DNA of 64,000 nucleotides, taken from assembly GCA_023954815.1 (NCBI GenBank), contig JAGSHB010000004.1, forward strand, positions 1-64,000, in the 5' to 3' direction. Position 1 is the first letter of the stretch, and every line of letters starts with the position of its first letter. The stretch comes from Myxococcales bacterium. GTDB taxonomy: Bacteria > Myxococcota_A > UBA9042. The translations under genes were made by a program, and so were the position numbers. The notes beneath the pieces are model-generated. The model had not been told where the DNA came from. It saw nothing but the letters and a program-made list of their open reading frames with translations, and did no database searches. Shown one piece after another: positions 24,840 to 35,644 of this stretch.

Positions 24840-27560
24840 CTAGGCTACGGACTCACCTGTCTCAGGACGAACGGTCAACGCCAGCGGCAGCCTGACAGTG
24901 AAGCAGGCGCCTTCTCCCGGCTGGCCACTCACGTCGATACGCCCACCCATGGCCTGTACCACGCGCCAGGTTATCGTCAGACCCATGCCCATGCCGCTGC
25001 CGGGCCCCTTGGTGGTGTAAAACGCCGTGAAGATGCGATTGCGATCCCGCTCCGAGATTCCCGCCCCGGTGTCCCGCACCTTTAGTACCGCTTCAGAGTG
25101 GGTCACCGTACCTTCAATCCAGACGTGAGCACCGCTGGGCTGGTCACCGCCCTTTGCGGCGGTGTCCGGCGCCTTTTCTGACGCGGACGCCAGCGCGTTG
25201 TCGCGGGCTGCTTCGATGGCGTTTTGAATGAGGTTGCTCAGGACCTGGTTGAGCTCCTCAGGCACGGATACAACCTGCGCATCACCGGCAAATGATGTGT
25301 GGACCTCGACGTCGCCGTGCACGGTCCGGGTCAGAAGTTCGACCACATCACGTGTTGCGCCCCACAGCTCCGTTGGCCGCAGTACCCGGGCATACCCTTC
25401 ACGACTGTAGCGGCGCATCAACGTGACGGCGCCGCCGATGCGTGTCACGCCAGCCTGTGCGCTATCGAACATGCGCTCTAGCCTAGCCGGGATGCGCTTG
25501 AGACGACGGGCATCATGCGGCGATAGCTGCTCCCCGGCAGCGAGTTTGCCGTAGGCCTCCTGCACGCGCTTCACGTCGGCCTCGATCACTTCCATGCCGT
25601 TCTTGATGTAGTTGAGCGGGTTGTTGATCTCGTGAGCGAGACCGGCGGTGATCGTCTCCAGGCTATCCATACGCCCGGCCAACAGTCGGCCTGCCTGCTC
25701 CGCCTGCAGATCCAGCAAACTACGCACGGTGCTAAGCAATTCACGGGCAGAGAATGGCTTCTGGAGATAGGCGTTCACGCCTGTCTCAATACCGGCCACT
25801 CGGTCCTCTAGCGCACCGCGGGCGGTCAACATAACGATGGGGATGTGCGATAGGTCGGAGTCCTCCCGAAGGCGCCGTGTCAGCTCTAGGCCATCGATAC
25901 CAGGCATCATCAGGTCGGTCACGATCAGATCAGGTCGCTCCCGCTGTGCGAGCTCCAGCCCTTTCAAGCCATCCGGCGCCGCCATCACCTTGAAGTGACG
26001 ACGCAAAGCCATGTGGATGATACGAATGATGTCCGGCGTGTCCTCGACGATGAGCACCGTGTAGGGGCGGGTATGCTCGTCTGGATCACGCTCAACAACA
26101 CGGCGCTCGGTGACTTCGGCGATGTCGAGCATCCGATAGGAGTTACTCTGCGGCATAATGGCGGTTGCACCTAGAATCGTCGCCTCGTCGATATCCCGTT
26201 GATTGGGCGCTGCGCCTTCGGAGAGCTGCGCGGCCGTAAAGTGCGCCTTACCCAATGGGAGCTCGAAGTAAAAAGAAGCTCCCGCACCCTCGGCGCTAGA
26301 AGCCCAAATTTGGCCGCCGTGCAGCAAGACCAACTCGTGAGCCAACGCCAACCCGATCCCGGTGCCACCGTGGGCGCGGGTACCAGCCATGTCGACTTGG
26401 TAAAACCGCTCAAAAAGCGCCTTTGCGTGCTCTGAGGGGAATCCGCAGCCCGTATCTGTAATCTCTACGGTAAATTTGTCGCTCGTGGCTGACAGCGTGA
26501 CGTTGATCTCGCCATCCGACGGGGTAAACTTGGTCGCATTCGACAGCAGGTTGATGACCACGCGTTCGATGCGCTCGATATCGACCCAGACCGGTAGCGT
26601 CTCCAGATCGGTGTGAAACTTCAGCGCGATGTACTTGCGAACCGCAAGCGGCTCGATCTCAGCGACAAGACCACGCAGCCAAGGGAGAAAGTCATGCTCT
26701 TCAACATGGAGCTGGAGAGCGGACTCCTCCAGTTTAGACATATCGAGTAGATCATTGATTAATTTCAGGAGTTTGGTTCCGCTTCGCATCATCGAACGTA
26801 ACGTCTTGCCCTGAATGTCGCTGATCGGCCCCATATCGCCCTGCTCCATCAACTCGACGGGAGACAGAATCATCGCTAACGGAGTCTTCAGTTCGTGGGT
26901 GATGTTCGCGAAGAACTGACTCTTGAACGCCTCCCGCTCCTGCAACGTCTCGTGGGCCTTTTCGACTTGATGCCGGGCGAGCTCAAGCTCCAAATAGGTG
27001 GCATGCCGTTCGGCGGCGCGGCGATAGTTAAAGATCTGTCCGGCGGCGACAGTCCCAGCCGTCGAAACGAGAAAGAATCCATTGGAAATAGCGATCTGGG
27101 GATCACCGATCGTCCCCAACAACAGATTTGAAGCGAGGTAGCTCACGACGATGGCGCCGTGGGTTCGAATCACGACGACAGGCGGCCACAGATAGAGCAA
27201 GCCACTGGCGATCATGACGAGGCTGAGGCCCGCATAATAATGAGAGGCTAGCCCGCCCATGACCACAATCATGATGCAGATGCCCAGCGCTGCGATGTAC
27301 ATGTACGACGACGAAAGGGCGTTGCTGTACTTGTCGAAGACCGGGCGCTTGAGCAGCGCGAACATGATCAGGGTCCACGTTGTGACAACGACCCGACTTC
27401 CCCATAGCAAGCCCAACACTTCCACAGGTGCCGTCAGGTAATCCAAGACGGCGAAGGTCGGATAGAGGATGATGACCATGGAGAGCGCGATGCGAGCGCC
27501 CCGCCGGTTGTGCTCACGCAACCCGCTGAGCCACCTGGGATCTTCGAAGTCAATTACCAC
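24840..27560 (-). CDS. six-TM hybrid kinase: HK-receiver-HK (PhcS-PhcR-like fusion)
   Basis: This 906-residue signalling protein has six TM helices at about 25-176 and a coiled coil to about 210. Kinase 1 carries H-box His222 (THELKTPL), N-box Asn341 and G1 Asp369. A receiver at about 500-612 has phospho-acceptor Asp549, acidic Asp507, Thr579 and Lys601. Kinase 2 carries His643 (LAHEINNPLNYIKNG), Asn780, Asp830 and GMGMGL. All catalytic residues are present. In the Ralstonia Phc system, PhcS is a membrane kinase and PhcR is a receiver with a C-terminal kinase domain, so this protein equals PhcS plus PhcR in one chain. The start is GTG, 12 nt after the methyltransferase stop, so the genes are co-transcribed. 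Signal recognition by the six-TM part is inferred. Confidence 0.85.
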   Translation of the reverse strand: MVIDFEDPRWLSGLREHNRRGARIALSMVIILYPTFAVLDYLTAPVEVLGLLWGSRVVVTTWTLIMFALLKRPVFDKYSNALSSSYMYIAALGICIMIVVMGGLASHYYAGLSLVMIASGLLYLWPPVVVIRTHGAIVVSYLASNLLLGTIGDPQIAISNGFFLVSTAGTVAAGQIFNYRRAAERHATYLELELARHQVEKAHETLQEREAFKSQFFANITHELKTPLAMILSPVELMEQGDMGPISDIQGKTLRSMMRSGTKLLKLINDLLDMSKLEESALQLHVEEHDFLPWLRGLVAEIEPLAVRKYIALKFHTDLETLPVWVDIERIERVVINLLSNATKFTPSDGEINVTLSATSDKFTVEITDTGCGFPSEHAKALFERFYQVDMAGTRAHGGTGIGLALAHELVLLHGGQIWASSAEGAGASFYFELPLGKAHFTAAQLSEGAAPNQRDIDEATILGATAIMPQSNSYRMLDIAEVTERRVVERDPDEHTRPYTVLIVEDTPDIIRIIHMALRRHFKVMAAPDGLKGLELAQRERPDLIVTDLMMPGIDGLELTRRLREDSDLSHIPIVMLTARGALEDRVAGIETGVNAYLQKPFSARELLSTVRSLLDLQAEQAGRLLAGRMDSLETITAGLAHEINNPLNYIKNGMEVIEADVKRVQEAYGKLAAGEQLSPHDARRLKRIPARLERMFDSAQAGVTRIGGAVTLMRRYSREGYARVLRPTELWGATRDVVELLTRTVHGDVEVHTSFAGDAQVVSVPEELNQVLSNLIQNAIEAARDNALASASEKAPDTAAKGGDQPSGAHVWIEGTVTHSEAVLKVRDTGAGISERDRNRIFTAFYTTKGPGSGMGMGLTITWRVVQAMGGRIDVSGQPGEGACFTVRLPLALTVRPETGESVA

Positions 27561-27572
27561 GTTCGGCCGCCG

Positions 27573-29138
27573 CTATTTATGCATGACCACGAAGGGGTTC
27601 ACACCAGTGGACTCGGTCCGCAACTCGATACGTGCAGACGGATCTGCTTCGGTCGCAAACTCGATCATCTCTTCGTGACTACGATACAACAGCCACCAGT
27701 CTAGCATGTGCTCCATGAGCCAACGACTCTGGCTTCCGTGAACCATGTTGCCAATGTTGAGGAAGCCTCCATCTCGCAAGAGACGGAAGAGCTTGCGGGA
27801 CAGGCGCACGGCCGTTGGCTTCTTTAAATAGTCGTAGAGACCTGCGCAGATGATCGCATCAAACGGGGCAAACTGTTCAAAAATAGCTGGGTTTCTGATC
27901 AGCTGTTTGATTGAATCGTGGAGATAGACGATGCGCACACGGCCAGCCCAACGCCGCTCAACAAGTGGCTGCAGGCGCGCATGAGCGTACGACAAAGCGC
28001 CCGCATCTTGATCAAATAGGAGTATCTGCAGGTCGCTGGGCAGGTCTTCCGCTTGTGCCAACAACTCGTAGACTTCCTGGGCTGGTCCCGCCGCCACAGA
28101 GAGCACCTTGACGGGGCCACCGTCAGGCGAGCCACGCTCGAGGAGCGCCATCATGTCCCCGCGACTCATGTCCTTTCGATTGTGAACAGCAAAACCGGCC
28201 GGAGAGTGAAGTCCTGCGTAGTGAATCGACTTGGCAAACAACGTCGGTCCCTCAAACCCGCGGCGATAGATGTGGTTCATGATCTCGTAGTCGCCGGCAT
28301 AGCCGAGCGGCTTAAAGCGGGCGCGATGCATCCACGGCGCTTCCATGAACAATGGATCGAGCACGTTGCGCGACAGCGCGACCAGAGGCTTGTTCTCCTC
28401 CCGGTCGCAATGCGCGATCAGATCGAATAACGCGTTGTTGCGGTTGATGAACTCATCTTTGAACTCGCGGTCGACCAGATCGACGATCGCCCGTCTCGCC
28501 AGCGAACTTTCTGTGCTGTGCAAGACGTCCCACGGTAGCTTGCTCTCAAGTGCGGCGAGGTTGGATTTGGCGTCCTCCAGGAACACCCTCAGCTCAAGCA
28601 AGGCGGCCTTGAACTCGCTGTGGCCAGACACGGACCATGGACTGCCGCTTGCCAGCAGGGGGGTATTGCCCTCGGCGTTCCAACGTTCGATCGCACAGAC
28701 CGACCGTAGGGCATCCATCTTGACCACGCCGCCGACGAGCTCAGCGCCAATCACGACGCCGTCGACAATCCGGCGGGTGGTCACCACGCAGGCCTTGCCG
28801 CGGTAGACCTCGAGTCGACCAGCCGAAATGCAGAGATCTTCGACCTCGGAACCGATCGGCGGCGCTTCCACTTCAAACGGCAGAAGCAAGCCGACGCCAC
28901 CCTGAGAGATGTCTCGAAAGGTCACTGGCAACGAACTGCCGTCGTGCCGAAAAGTGACTTCAAAACTCAGCGGCGCGAGCTCAGCAGCCGAGACGCGCTC
29001 GGGCCGGAAGAACACAGCGCGCCCAGAGGCGCCATCAAAACCTGCGTAGTCGTGCTTGTCGTCGCGCACAGCCGGCCTATCGCTTGCGACCACTGTCTCA
29101 GGCGAAAAAGCAGCTGAATCTTGTTGCATCCCATCCAT
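27573..29138 (-). CDS. PilZ-like domain + PhcB-like SAM methyltransferase
   Basis: This 521-residue protein has residues about 55-145 resembling PilZ, with RDISQGGVGLLLP giving the DxSxxG signature; the usual RxxxR arm is not clear (only RPER), so c-di-GMP binding is uncertain. A helical linker (about 165-265) follows, then FKPLGYAGDYEIMNHIYRRG. The class I methyltransferase fold begins VKVLSVAAGPAQEVYELL (SAM loop about 344-357) and continues with FDQDAG and PFDAIICAGLYDYL. This arrangement resembles enzymes annotated as 3-hydroxypalmitate methyl ester synthases (PhcB). I chose ATG 29138 because AGGGGG lies about 7 nt upstream; a GTG at 29159 adds seven residues. It is translated just ahead of the hybrid kinase. 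Confidence 0.7.
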   Translation of the reverse strand: MDGMQQDSAAFSPETVVASDRPAVRDDKHDYAGFDGASGRAVFFRPERVSAAELAPLSFEVTFRHDGSSLPVTFRDISQGGVGLLLPFEVEAPPIGSEVEDLCISAGRLEVYRGKACVVTTRRIVDGVVIGAELVGGVVKMDALRSVCAIERWNAEGNTPLLASGSPWSVSGHSEFKAALLELRVFLEDAKSNLAALESKLPWDVLHSTESSLARRAIVDLVDREFKDEFINRNNALFDLIAHCDREENKPLVALSRNVLDPLFMEAPWMHRARFKPLGYAGDYEIMNHIYRRGFEGPTLFAKSIHYAGLHSPAGFAVHNRKDMSRGDMMALLERGSPDGGPVKVLSVAAGPAQEVYELLAQAEDLPSDLQILLFDQDAGALSYAHARLQPLVERRWAGRVRIVYLHDSIKQLIRNPAIFEQFAPFDAIICAGLYDYLKKPTAVRLSRKLFRLLRDGGFLNIGNMVHGSQSRWLMEHMLDWWLLYRSHEEMIEFATEADPSARIELRTESTGVNPFVVMHK

Positions 29139-29635
29139 GAAACGCCCCCTATAGTACACATCGATTTTGGCGTCGAAGACACGACGCGGCTCGTTGCGTA
29201 TCCCTTTGATTGCTATCGCGGGTTACACGAGCCGTCCAGAAATGTGCACGTCACGGGGGGATCTCAGGGTGTCGTGGCGAGAGCGGAAATCCAAGCACTT
29301 TCTAGGGCTCTGTGTCCCACAATGGATCGATCCGGTGTCGGTTTGGCGCGATAATTTGAGTCCAAGCTACCGGAGTTGTAGGGGTCGTCGCAGGTAGGAG
29401 ACACCGCGCGAAAGACGGGTCGACCCAGGGTGCAGCCAATCTCGCCGCGCTGATCACAACAGCCGCGCCATCGGGAAGCTCCGATTGCGGCGCCGCGGCA
29501 GCTTCGTCGGTCCCGAGAGGGGCAGCGAAAATCGCCATGAGGTGCGGTATTCGAGAGACTGACAGGCTTCCAGCCGAGAGAGTCCACGGCTATCATCGCC
29601 GCGCGCAGCGGTAGATGCCGCCCCAAGGAGCCGAC
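29139..29635. other. divergent intergenic region before hutU
   Basis: About 500 nt lie between the divergent methyltransferase and hutU starts. They must carry promoters for both units, but I see no convincing -35/-10 pair or operator dyad. A minus-strand frame across 29302-29538 gives 78 residues without a ribosome site and is not called as a gene. Confidence 0.5.
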
Positions 29636-31360
29636 ATGACCGAGCCGTCGATCGCTAGCCCCAGCCACCGTGACCATCCCGCCTGCCCCAGCGAACCCTT
29701 GCCGCTGCCGGTGGGAACGAAACTGCGCACCAAGGGCTGGCTGCAAGAGGCGCCACTTCGCTGTCTTATCAACAATTTGCAACCGGACATGGCAGAGGAT
29801 TGGCAAGACTTGGTGGTGTACGGCGGCATTGGTCGAGCGGCTCGTTCATGGCCTGATTTTCATCGTATCGTCAGCGCGCTGGAGCGTCTGGAGGCCGACG
29901 AGACCCTGCTGGTGCAATCCGGGCGCGCCCAGGGGATTGTGAAAACCCATGAAGACGCCCCCAGGGTGCTCATCGCCAACTCCAATCTGGTGCCGAAATG
30001 GGCGACTTGGGAGCACTTCCGCGAGCTGGAGGCCAAGGGGCTGATCATGTTCGGCCAGATGACCGCTGGCTCGTGGATCTACATCGGTACCCAGGGGATC
30101 GTGCAGGGCACCTACGAGACCTTTGCTGAAGCCGGGCGCGTACATTATGGCCAGGAATCCGGCTTCGACGCGCGAAAACCGCTCCGACACAAGCTGGTGG
30201 TGACGGCTGGCTTAGGTGGTATGGGCGGGGCACAACCGCTAGCTGCGGCGCTGGCAGGCGCCGCATTTCTGGCGGCTGAAGTGGATCCCGTGCGGCTGCA
30301 GCGGCGGCTGGAGACCCGCTATCTGGATGAAGTCGCCGACACCATCGACGAAGCCATCGACCGCGCGCTCGCATTCAAGACAGCTGGGGAGGGCAAGAGT
30401 GTGGCGGTTTGCTGCACAGCCCTCGATTTACTGCGGCGCATGGCCGAGCGCGGTATCGACGCTGATCTGCTGACGGACCAGACCTCGGCGCACGACCCCA
30501 TGGTCGGCTATCACCCCCAGGGCATGACCCTGACTGAAGCGGAGCAGGCCCGGCGCACCAATCCGACCAGCTTTGTCGCCCGTGTGCGCGCCGACATTGT
30601 GGCCCACGTGAAGATGATGGCCGAAGCGACGAAGCGCGGCGTTCATGTGGTGGATTACGGCAACAACCTACGCGGCGAGGCTGTGCTCGGCGGGCTGGCC
30701 CGTGCGGTGGCGTTTTCCTTTCCAGGCTTCGTGCCTGCCTACATCCGGCCGCGCTTCTGCCGCGGAGAGGGGCCGTTTCGTTGGGTGGCATTGAGCGGCG
30801 ATCCCGCTGACATCGCCGCGACCGATCGCGCCATCGCAGCGCTGTTTCCCAATAACCCCGGCGTACTGCAATGGCTTAGCGAGGGTGCGCCGCGCATCGC
30901 TTTTCAGGGCCTGCCAGCGCGAATCTGCTGGCTGGGGCTCGGCGAGCGCGCGAAGGCGGGGCTGAAGTTCAACGAGATGGTGCGCAGCGGTGAGTTGAAG
31001 GCACCGATCGCCATCGGTAGAGATCACCTCGACACCGGCAGCGTCGCTTCGCCCAATCGCGAAACCGAGGCGATGAAAGATGGCTCCGACGCGGTCAGCG
31101 ACTGGGTGTTCCTCAACGCGCTGACCAACGCCGTGAGCGGTGCGACCTGGGTCAGCCTGCACCACGGCGGCGGCGTGGGCATGGGCTATTCGCAACACTC
31201 GGGCGTCGTCATTGTCGCCGACGGCACGGACGCGGCGGCCCGGCGACTGGAGCGCGTGCTCACCAACGACCCCACCCTCGGGGTGATTCGTCATGCGGAT
31301 GCTGGGTACGAGCTCGCCCAACACGTTGCGGAGACCCGCGGCGTCGACCAGGCCAGGTGA
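29636..31360 (+). CDS. hutU: urocanate hydratase
   Basis: This enzyme converts urocanate to 4-imidazolone-5-propionate in histidine degradation, using tightly bound NAD as electrophile. The length (574 residues) is normal. The sequence carries [20 protein letters not shown], the NAD loop [10 protein letters not shown] near residue 193, [19 protein letters not shown] and [19 protein letters not shown] with the conserved Cys and Arg. [15 protein letters not shown] lies near the C-terminus. AAGGAG is 6 nt before this ATG; a start seven codons upstream is possible but lacks this spacing. hutI follows with a 4-nt overlap. No hutH or hutG is in the window, so the rest of the pathway must be elsewhere or absent. 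Confidence 0.97.
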   Translation: MTEPSIASPSHRDHPACPSEPLPLPVGTKLRTKGWLQEAPLRCLINNLQPDMAEDWQDLVVYGGIGRAARSWPDFHRIVSALERLEADETLLVQSGRAQGIVKTHEDAPRVLIANSNLVPKWATWEHFRELEAKGLIMFGQMTAGSWIYIGTQGIVQGTYETFAEAGRVHYGQESGFDARKPLRHKLVVTAGLGGMGGAQPLAAALAGAAFLAAEVDPVRLQRRLETRYLDEVADTIDEAIDRALAFKTAGEGKSVAVCCTALDLLRRMAERGIDADLLTDQTSAHDPMVGYHPQGMTLTEAEQARRTNPTSFVARVRADIVAHVKMMAEATKRGVHVVDYGNNLRGEAVLGGLARAVAFSFPGFVPAYIRPRFCRGEGPFRWVALSGDPADIAATDRAIAALFPNNPGVLQWLSEGAPRIAFQGLPARICWLGLGERAKAGLKFNEMVRSGELKAPIAIGRDHLDTGSVASPNRETEAMKDGSDAVSDWVFLNALTNAVSGATWVSLHHGGGVGMGYSQHSGVVIVADGTDAAARRLERVLTNDPTLGVIRHADAGYELAQHVAETRGVDQAR

Positions 31361-32622
31361 GCGATATGGAGCGTATTTGTCTCACCGGTATCGACTGGCT
31401 GCTGACCTGCGATGGCCCGGCGCGACTCGGACTGACCGATTGGCAGCAATTGGGGCTGCGTGGCCCGTCAAAGCTCTGGCTGGAGCGTGACCATGGCTCG
31501 GCGCCCTGGCTGTTGGCGGCGATCAGCGATGCCGACCAACCGGGACCGTGGGCAGCGCAGCGGACGGTTGATTTGGGTGGGGTAGGTGTCACGCCGGGTT
31601 GGGTAGATGCGCATACCCACGCCGTTTTTGCAGGCGATCGGGCTGCGGAGTTCAACCAACGGCTGGCCGGTCGCAGCTATGCCGAAATCGCGGCGGAAGG
31701 CGGCGGTATCCTGCGCACCATGGCGGCGACGCGCTCAGCTAGCGTCGATGAGCTCGTCGCCAGCGCGTTGCCGCGTCTGCGCGAGATGGCTGCCTGGGGC
31801 ACGGCAGTCGTCGAGATCAAGACGGGCTACGGTCTCGACCTCGACAGTGAAGTCCGCCTGTTGCAGGCCATTGGTCAGCTGCAGACGCAGCTCGCAGGCG
31901 AGCTCACCATCATCGCCACCGCCATGCCCGCCCACGCCATCCCGCCAAATCACCGCCAAGCGCCAGATCGCTACGTCGACGAGGTCTGCGAGCACATCTT
32001 GCCGGCCATGGCTCAGACCGGTGTGCCGTGCCCGTTCGTGGATGTCTTTGTCGAGCAGGGGTACTTCGACGTCACCCAAGCCGACCGCATCGCGGACGCA
32101 GCACAACGCCTCGGCATGGCGCTCAAGGCCCATGTCGATGAGTTTGTCGACACGGGTGGGGTGAGCTGGGCTGTGAAACGCGGCGCCGTCAGCGTGGAGC
32201 ATCTGTTGGTCACAGGAGACAGCGGCATCAAAGCACTCGCTGGTAGCGATACCGTCGCCGTGTGCCTACCGCTCACGAGCGTCTTTCTGAGAGAGGGCTT
32301 TGCGCCCATGCGACAGCTGGTCGACGCCGGCTGCCTCGTGGCGCTGGCGACAGACTGCAACCCGGGCTCTGCCATGAGCACCAACCTGCACCTCGCCATG
32401 CAGATGGCGGTCCTCGGTGGTCACCTGACGCCGCAAGAGGCGGTGCGCGCTGTGACGTTGGGCGGTGCCGCTGCGTTGGGTGGCAAGACCGGACCGTTGG
32501 GCTGGAGCGGCGCGCTTGTCGTCGGCGAACCCTGCCATCTGACGGCCCTGTCTATTGGCGGACCCGACCGGCTATTTTATGAGCTAGGCTCGCCGCCGAG
32601 AGCCGTCCCAATCCGCTTATAG
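31357..32622 (+). CDS. hutI: imidazolonepropionase
   Basis: This amidohydrolase hydrolyses imidazolone propionate to N-formimino-L-glutamate, the step after urocanate hydratase. The 421-residue protein shows the metal motif [16 protein letters not shown], substrate-site [14 protein letters not shown], then [13 protein letters not shown] and [13 protein letters not shown], which supply the further His and Asp metal ligands. The start shown is GTG overlapping the hutU TGA by 4 nt. An ATG nine nt later (31366) is equally possible, with AGGTGA in front. The overlap implies translational coupling. Confidence 0.96.
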   Translation: MSDMERICLTGIDWLLTCDGPARLGLTDWQQLGLRGPSKLWLERDHGSAPWLLAAISDADQPGPWAAQRTVDLGGVGVTPGWVDAHTHAVFAGDRAAEFNQRLAGRSYAEIAAEGGGILRTMAATRSASVDELVASALPRLREMAAWGTAVVEIKTGYGLDLDSEVRLLQAIGQLQTQLAGELTIIATAMPAHAIPPNHRQAPDRYVDEVCEHILPAMAQTGVPCPFVDVFVEQGYFDVTQADRIADAAQRLGMALKAHVDEFVDTGGVSWAVKRGAVSVEHLLVTGDSGIKALAGSDTVAVCLPLTSVFLREGFAPMRQLVDAGCLVALATDCNPGSAMSTNLHLAMQMAVLGGHLTPQEAVRAVTLGGAAALGGKTGPLGWSGALVVGEPCHLTALSIGGPDRLFYELGSPPRAVPIRL

Positions 32623-32671
32623 ACTGAAAACTCAACGTTTTAGCGGGTATGGGCCGTAATACTCGCAGCGT

Positions 32672-34327
32672 CTAGCGGATGCCAACCTTGGCGAACGGCG
32701 AGGGCTTGTTGAACTTCTCGAAGAAGTCGTTGCCCTTGTCATCGGACACCACAAAGGCGGGGAAGTCCTTGACCTCGATGCGCCACACGGCCTCCATGCC
32801 GAGCTCAGGGTAATCCAAGACCTCGACCTTCTTGATGAAGTCCTGACCAAGCCGCGCTGCGGGGCCGCCGATGGAGCCGAGGTAAAATCCGCCAAACTCC
32901 TTGCACGACGCAGCGACAGAAGCTGCACGATTGCCCTTGGCGAGCATGACGAGCGACGCACCGATAGCCTGGAACGGCGGCACATACGGGTCCATGCGCT
33001 GTGCGGTCGTCGGCCCAAACGAACCAGAGGCGTGTCCGGCTGGCGTCTTGGCTGGGCCCGCGTAGTAGACGGGGTGATTCTTGATGTAGTCGGGCAGCTC
33101 GCCGGTCTCTTCTAGCAAGGCCAGCAGTTTGGCGTGCGCGATGTCCCGGGCGACAATCACAGTACCGTTGAGCAGCAGCGCATCGCCAACTTTCCGCTCG
33201 GTCAGCTGGGCCAAAATACCGCTCATCGGCTGATCGAGATCGATCGCCGTGGGCTCTTGCTTCAGGCCGTCGACCACCTCTGGCAGCAACCGGGCTGGGT
33301 TGGTCTCGAGCTGCTCCACCCAGAGACCGTCCTTGTCGATTCTGGCGAGGATGTTGCGGTCTGCGGAGCAGCTGACACCGAGCCCGACTGGGCAGGAGGC
33401 GCCGTGGCGCGGCAGGCGCAGGACCCGCACGTCGTGACAGAAGTACTTGCCGCCAAATTGCGCGCCAATTCCTGCCTTGCGGGTCATCTCCAGGACTTCG
33501 GCCTCAAGCTCCGTGTCGCGGAAGGCGCGGCCGTGGGCGTTGCCGCTGGTCGGCAGGTCATCGTAGTAGCCCGTGCTGAGCAATTTGGTCGCTTTCATCG
33601 TCATCTCAGCGCTGAGGCCGCCAATGACGATGGAGAGGTGGTACGGCGGGCAGGCGGCCGTGCCGATACCGTGGATCTTCTGCCACAGGAACTCGCGCAT
33701 ACGGTCGGGCCGCAGCAGCGCCTTGGTCTCCTGAAAGAGCTTGAACTTATTGGCGCTACCGCCACCTTTGGCGACGAAGAGAAAGTCGTAGCGCGGCCCT
33801 TTCTGCGCGAAAACATCAATCTGCGCCGGCAGGTTGGTACCGGTGTTCTTTTCCTCGTACATGCTCAGCGGCGCCACCTGGCTGTAGCGCAGGTTGCTCT
33901 GCCGATAGCGCTCGTACACCCCGCGGGACAGGGCCTCGGCGTCGTCACCGCTCACCAACACGCGGTCGCCGCGCTTGGCGATGATCGAAGCGGTGCCCGT
34001 GTCCTGACAGGAGGGAAACACCCGATCGGCGGCGATGATGGCGTTTTGCATCAGCTCGTTGGCGACGAAGCGGTCGTTATCGGTGGCCTCGGGGTCGCGC
34101 AAGATGCCGCTGAGCTGCTCGAGGTGTTTCGGCCGCAGCAAGAAGCTCACGTCGCCCATGGCTTCAAATGCGAGCTGGCTGATGGCCTCCGGGCTCACTT
34201 TGAGGAAGGTCTCGCCAGCCAATGAGACCGTCTCGACCCCTTCAGAGCCGACATGGCGCATGGGCACGTCATCGTGGTGACCGATTTGAAACAGCGGCTC
34301 GTAGACAAATGGCTTGCTGGCACTCAT
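32672..34327 (-). CDS. fumA: class I (iron-sulfur) fumarate hydratase
   Basis: This 551-residue TCA-cycle enzyme interconverts fumarate and malate using an oxygen-sensitive [4Fe-4S] cluster. Cluster Cys candidates are in [11 protein letters not shown], in [13 protein letters not shown] and in [12 protein letters not shown]. The N-terminal domain ([24 protein letters not shown]) and the C-terminal swivelling beta domain ([45 protein letters not shown]) match the FumA/FumB type. Its length equals that of E. coli FumA. The upstream sequence has AGGAGGACCACCC before the ATG (complement of 34328-34340), a strong ribosome site. It converges with hutI. Confidence 0.95.
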   Translation of the reverse strand: MSASKPFVYEPLFQIGHHDDVPMRHVGSEGVETVSLAGETFLKVSPEAISQLAFEAMGDVSFLLRPKHLEQLSGILRDPEATDNDRFVANELMQNAIIAADRVFPSCQDTGTASIIAKRGDRVLVSGDDAEALSRGVYERYRQSNLRYSQVAPLSMYEEKNTGTNLPAQIDVFAQKGPRYDFLFVAKGGGSANKFKLFQETKALLRPDRMREFLWQKIHGIGTAACPPYHLSIVIGGLSAEMTMKATKLLSTGYYDDLPTSGNAHGRAFRDTELEAEVLEMTRKAGIGAQFGGKYFCHDVRVLRLPRHGASCPVGLGVSCSADRNILARIDKDGLWVEQLETNPARLLPEVVDGLKQEPTAIDLDQPMSGILAQLTERKVGDALLLNGTVIVARDIAHAKLLALLEETGELPDYIKNHPVYYAGPAKTPAGHASGSFGPTTAQRMDPYVPPFQAIGASLVMLAKGNRAASVAASCKEFGGFYLGSIGGPAARLGQDFIKKVEVLDYPELGMEAVWRIEVKDFPAFVVSDDKGNDFFEKFNKPSPFAKVGIR

Positions 34328-34480
34328 GGGTGGTCCTCCTAACGCACAACTCAGGCGCGCGAGCGAGCAAGCTAGACGCTTGGAGCGCAGACGACCACCC
34401 CTGTCATCGTCCTTTTAAGCTGCAAGATCCGTGGCAGACTGCGCGGCGCATCGACCCGATGAACCCGTTGGAGAACCTTG

Positions 34481-35587
34481 ATGAGCCGCAGCCAACCGAC
34501 CCGTCCCAAACCCAGACCCACTCGCCTGTCGATCCTGCTAATCTCTCTATTTCTCGGGCTTTTTACAGCATGCGGCGCCGAATCCCAAGATCCACAGACC
34601 GCTGACGCCGTCGCTGTCGATGGTCAATCGGACGCCAGTGGAGCGGATGCCGGCGCCTGTGGATTGCCGGCCGCAGGCACAGTCACCCTGCCAGCGGATG
34701 ATGGCGTGCACGACGAGCTGGTCGAGTGGTGGTACTGGACCGGCCACCTGACGGACGAAAAAGGTCGTCACTACGGCTTTCAGGTGACGTTTTTCCTCTT
34801 TGGTGATGCGGCGTTCCGAGCGCAGCTGGCCAATGTGGCCATCGTCGACATCGAGACCAAGCAGCACCACAGCGCGGCGAAGTTTCAGTTTGGTAAGGCC
34901 ACCAAGATCACCGACGGCTTTGAATTCGCCCTCGGCGCCCAGACGGCCAAGGGCGGCGGGGGACACGATGTGGTGCACGCGGAGATGGACACCTACACCC
35001 TGGATCTCAAAATCGACACGACGCGCCGGGCGGTGTTGCAGCACACCAACGGCTACCAAGCCTACGATTTTGGCGGCTACACCTACTACTACAGCCGCCC
35101 GCGGATGCAGGCCAAGGGCACGCTCAAAGTCGGTGGTGAGACCCGGCAAGTGTCGGGCAGCAGCTGGTTCGACCACCAATGGGGCGACCTGGAGTTGGCG
35201 ACCGAGTTGGGCTGGGATTGGTTTGCCATCAACCTCGACGATGGTCGTGACATCATGGCGTTTGTGGTGCACGCGAAAGGCGGAGACTTGATGGTAGGCG
35301 GCAGCGTCACCGGTTCAGACTGCGTGACCCGTGAGCTAAAGCCAGGTGAGTTCAAGGTAAAATCGCTGGGCCAGTGGATCAGCCCGGAGTCGAAGTGCCG
35401 CTGGAACATCGGCTGGGAGGTCAGCGTCGATGGCGCCAAGCTCGCGCTGAACCCGGTCATCGCGGCGCAGGAGGTCTTCAACCCGAAGACGCCCGAGCAG
35501 AGCTACTGGGAAGGCGCATCGACCGTGACGGGAGACGTCAAAGGGCTGGCCTATGTGGAGCTAGCTGGCTGCGTGACGGGCAGCTAA
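34481..35587 (+). CDS. AttH/CrtC-like lipocalin-fold lipoprotein
   Basis: This 368-residue lipoprotein has a signal ending FTAC and a short acidic linker before a large beta-rich domain. DELVEWWYWTGHLTDEKG, YGFQVTFFLFG, the central VSGSSWFDHQWGDLE and the later GWDWFAINLDDGRDIM are hallmarks of the AttH/carotenoid 1,2-hydratase (CrtC) lipocalin-like family. In CrtC these residues surround the hydration site; AttH members are secreted with unknown substrate. No carotenoid genes are nearby, so carotenoid chemistry is not supported. The ATG follows a GGAG-type site; a TTG directly before it is the other candidate. Only the fold is confident. Confidence 0.85.
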   Translation: MSRSQPTRPKPRPTRLSILLISLFLGLFTACGAESQDPQTADAVAVDGQSDASGADAGACGLPAAGTVTLPADDGVHDELVEWWYWTGHLTDEKGRHYGFQVTFFLFGDAAFRAQLANVAIVDIETKQHHSAAKFQFGKATKITDGFEFALGAQTAKGGGGHDVVHAEMDTYTLDLKIDTTRRAVLQHTNGYQAYDFGGYTYYYSRPRMQAKGTLKVGGETRQVSGSSWFDHQWGDLELATELGWDWFAINLDDGRDIMAFVVHAKGGDLMVGGSVTGSDCVTRELKPGEFKVKSLGQWISPESKCRWNIGWEVSVDGAKLALNPVIAAQEVFNPKTPEQSYWEGASTVTGDVKGLAYVELAGCVTGS

Positions 35588-35644
35588 AATGCTGGATTTC
35601 CGAGAGAAAAGCTCGATATCGCATCGGTTCGACATCGGCTTGCG

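Noticed and set aside
29264-29806. 180-residue minus-strand frame overlapping the hutU start
   Set aside because: It overlaps the conserved hutU N-terminus, has no ribosome site, and its composition is unlike neighbouring proteins.
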